Positions 21,651-21,941 of a DNA stretch of 21,941 nt are shown one piece after another. Below the pieces are notes generated by a model. It saw only the letters and a program-made list of their open reading frames with translations. It was not told the DNA's origin and made no database searches. Source of the stretch: JAKEGN01 sp964465665 (GTDB lineage Bacteria > Pseudomonadota > Gammaproteobacteria > Steroidobacterales > Woeseiaceae); NCBI GenBank assembly GCA_964465665.1, contig CAYXKM010000267.1, forward strand, positions 1 through 21,941, written 5' to 3'. Positions within the stretch are counted from its first letter, which is position 1. Each line of letters begins with the position of its first letter. The position numbers and the translations under genes were made by a program.

Positions 21651-21941
21651 TCAGAATTCCTGTGAAAATTTGATACCGATGGTTCGAGGTTGCGGACGTA
21701 CAGCGTAGTTCTGAACACCGCACGTCGAGGTCGCGCACTCCGACACCAGGAACAACGGGGCATCCTCGTCCGTTGCATTCCTGATGAACAGCTCCACTCC
21801 CCAGGATTCCCGCCCCAGGCCTGCGGCGAGGTCGACAAAGGTGTTCGACGGCACATTGCCGCGAATCGCATTGTCGTCCTGGTTCAGGTCTGATGCACGT
21901 TCGCCTTCGTACGATAGTGCGCCCTGCAGATGGGAGTCGAA
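21651..21941 (-). CDS. TonB-dependent receptor, C-terminal fragment
   Basis: The last 96 residues of a larger protein whose 5' part lies beyond the window; the frame is open to the right edge. The fragment alternates beta-barrel-like strands: TFVDLAAGLGRESWGVELFIRNATDEDAP, where 'EL.I.N.TDE.AP' is the typical penultimate strand of TonB-dependent receptors, then YAVRPQPRTIGIKFSQEF, ending in the terminal Phe recognised by the Bam machinery. A loop with two cysteines (SECATSTCGVQ) could form a disulfide. It is an outer-membrane uptake receptor; the ligand cannot be told from this piece. Confidence 0.88.
   Translation of the reverse strand, partial: FDSHLQGALSYEGERASDLNQDDNAIRGNVPSNTFVDLAAGLGRESWGVELFIRNATDEDAPLFLVSECATSTCGVQNYAVRPQPRTIGIKFSQEF

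Overview
The window reads as chromosome of a GC-rich, probably marine or halotolerant gammaproteobacterium. This is inferred from an Uup-type ABC-F ATPase, an NhaA antiporter, a glycine-betaine locus with BCCT carriers and the end of a TonB-dependent receptor; no rRNA, tRNA or other marker allows firmer placement. No phage, transposase, integrase, CRISPR array or tRNA was found. Apart from the uup fragment at the left edge, every convincing gene from about 1.65 kb to the right end lies on the minus strand, so transcription runs right to left for about 20 kb.

Right to left: the 3' end of a TonB-dependent receptor with its terminator; a betaine block (divergent BCCT-like carrier, betB, canonical BCCT carrier, DUF2784 membrane protein); a GNAT acetyltransferase; a protein with a histone-H1-like lysine/alanine tail, possibly followed by a tiny ORF; a 4-TM protein of unknown function; a compact group of HXXEE membrane protein, beta-lactamase-fold lipoprotein and small 3-TM protein; the first MarC protein; and a roughly 410-bp gap that carries a broken 3' remnant of a GFA-family (CENP-V/GFA) gene and a dyad-symmetric element.

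Next comes a long run of thirteen closely spaced genes: beta-carbonic anhydrase, SDR oxidoreductase, an eight-cysteine exported protein, GNAT, VIT1/CCC1-like membrane protein, second MarC protein, ODC-type PLP decarboxylase, CsaA, OsmC, an unknown, a VOC protein, upp and a TerB-like protein. It is followed by an AHSA1/SRPBCC protein, a cold-shock protein with a structured leader, nhaA, and a VOC protein convergent with uup.

Functionally the region mixes salt and osmotic tolerance (NhaA, BetB, BCCT carriers), oxidative or aldehyde stress (OsmC, VOC proteins, SDR), cold response (Csp), carbon dioxide/bicarbonate balance (carbonic anhydrase), pyrimidine salvage (Upp) and probably polyamine synthesis. 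No single novel multi-gene system stands out. The most interesting items are the shortened BCCT-like carrier beside betB, the compensated double frameshift in the GFA relic, the Asn in place of the usual cofactor-stacking His in the decarboxylase, the H1-tailed protein, and the terminator-like element in the csp leader.
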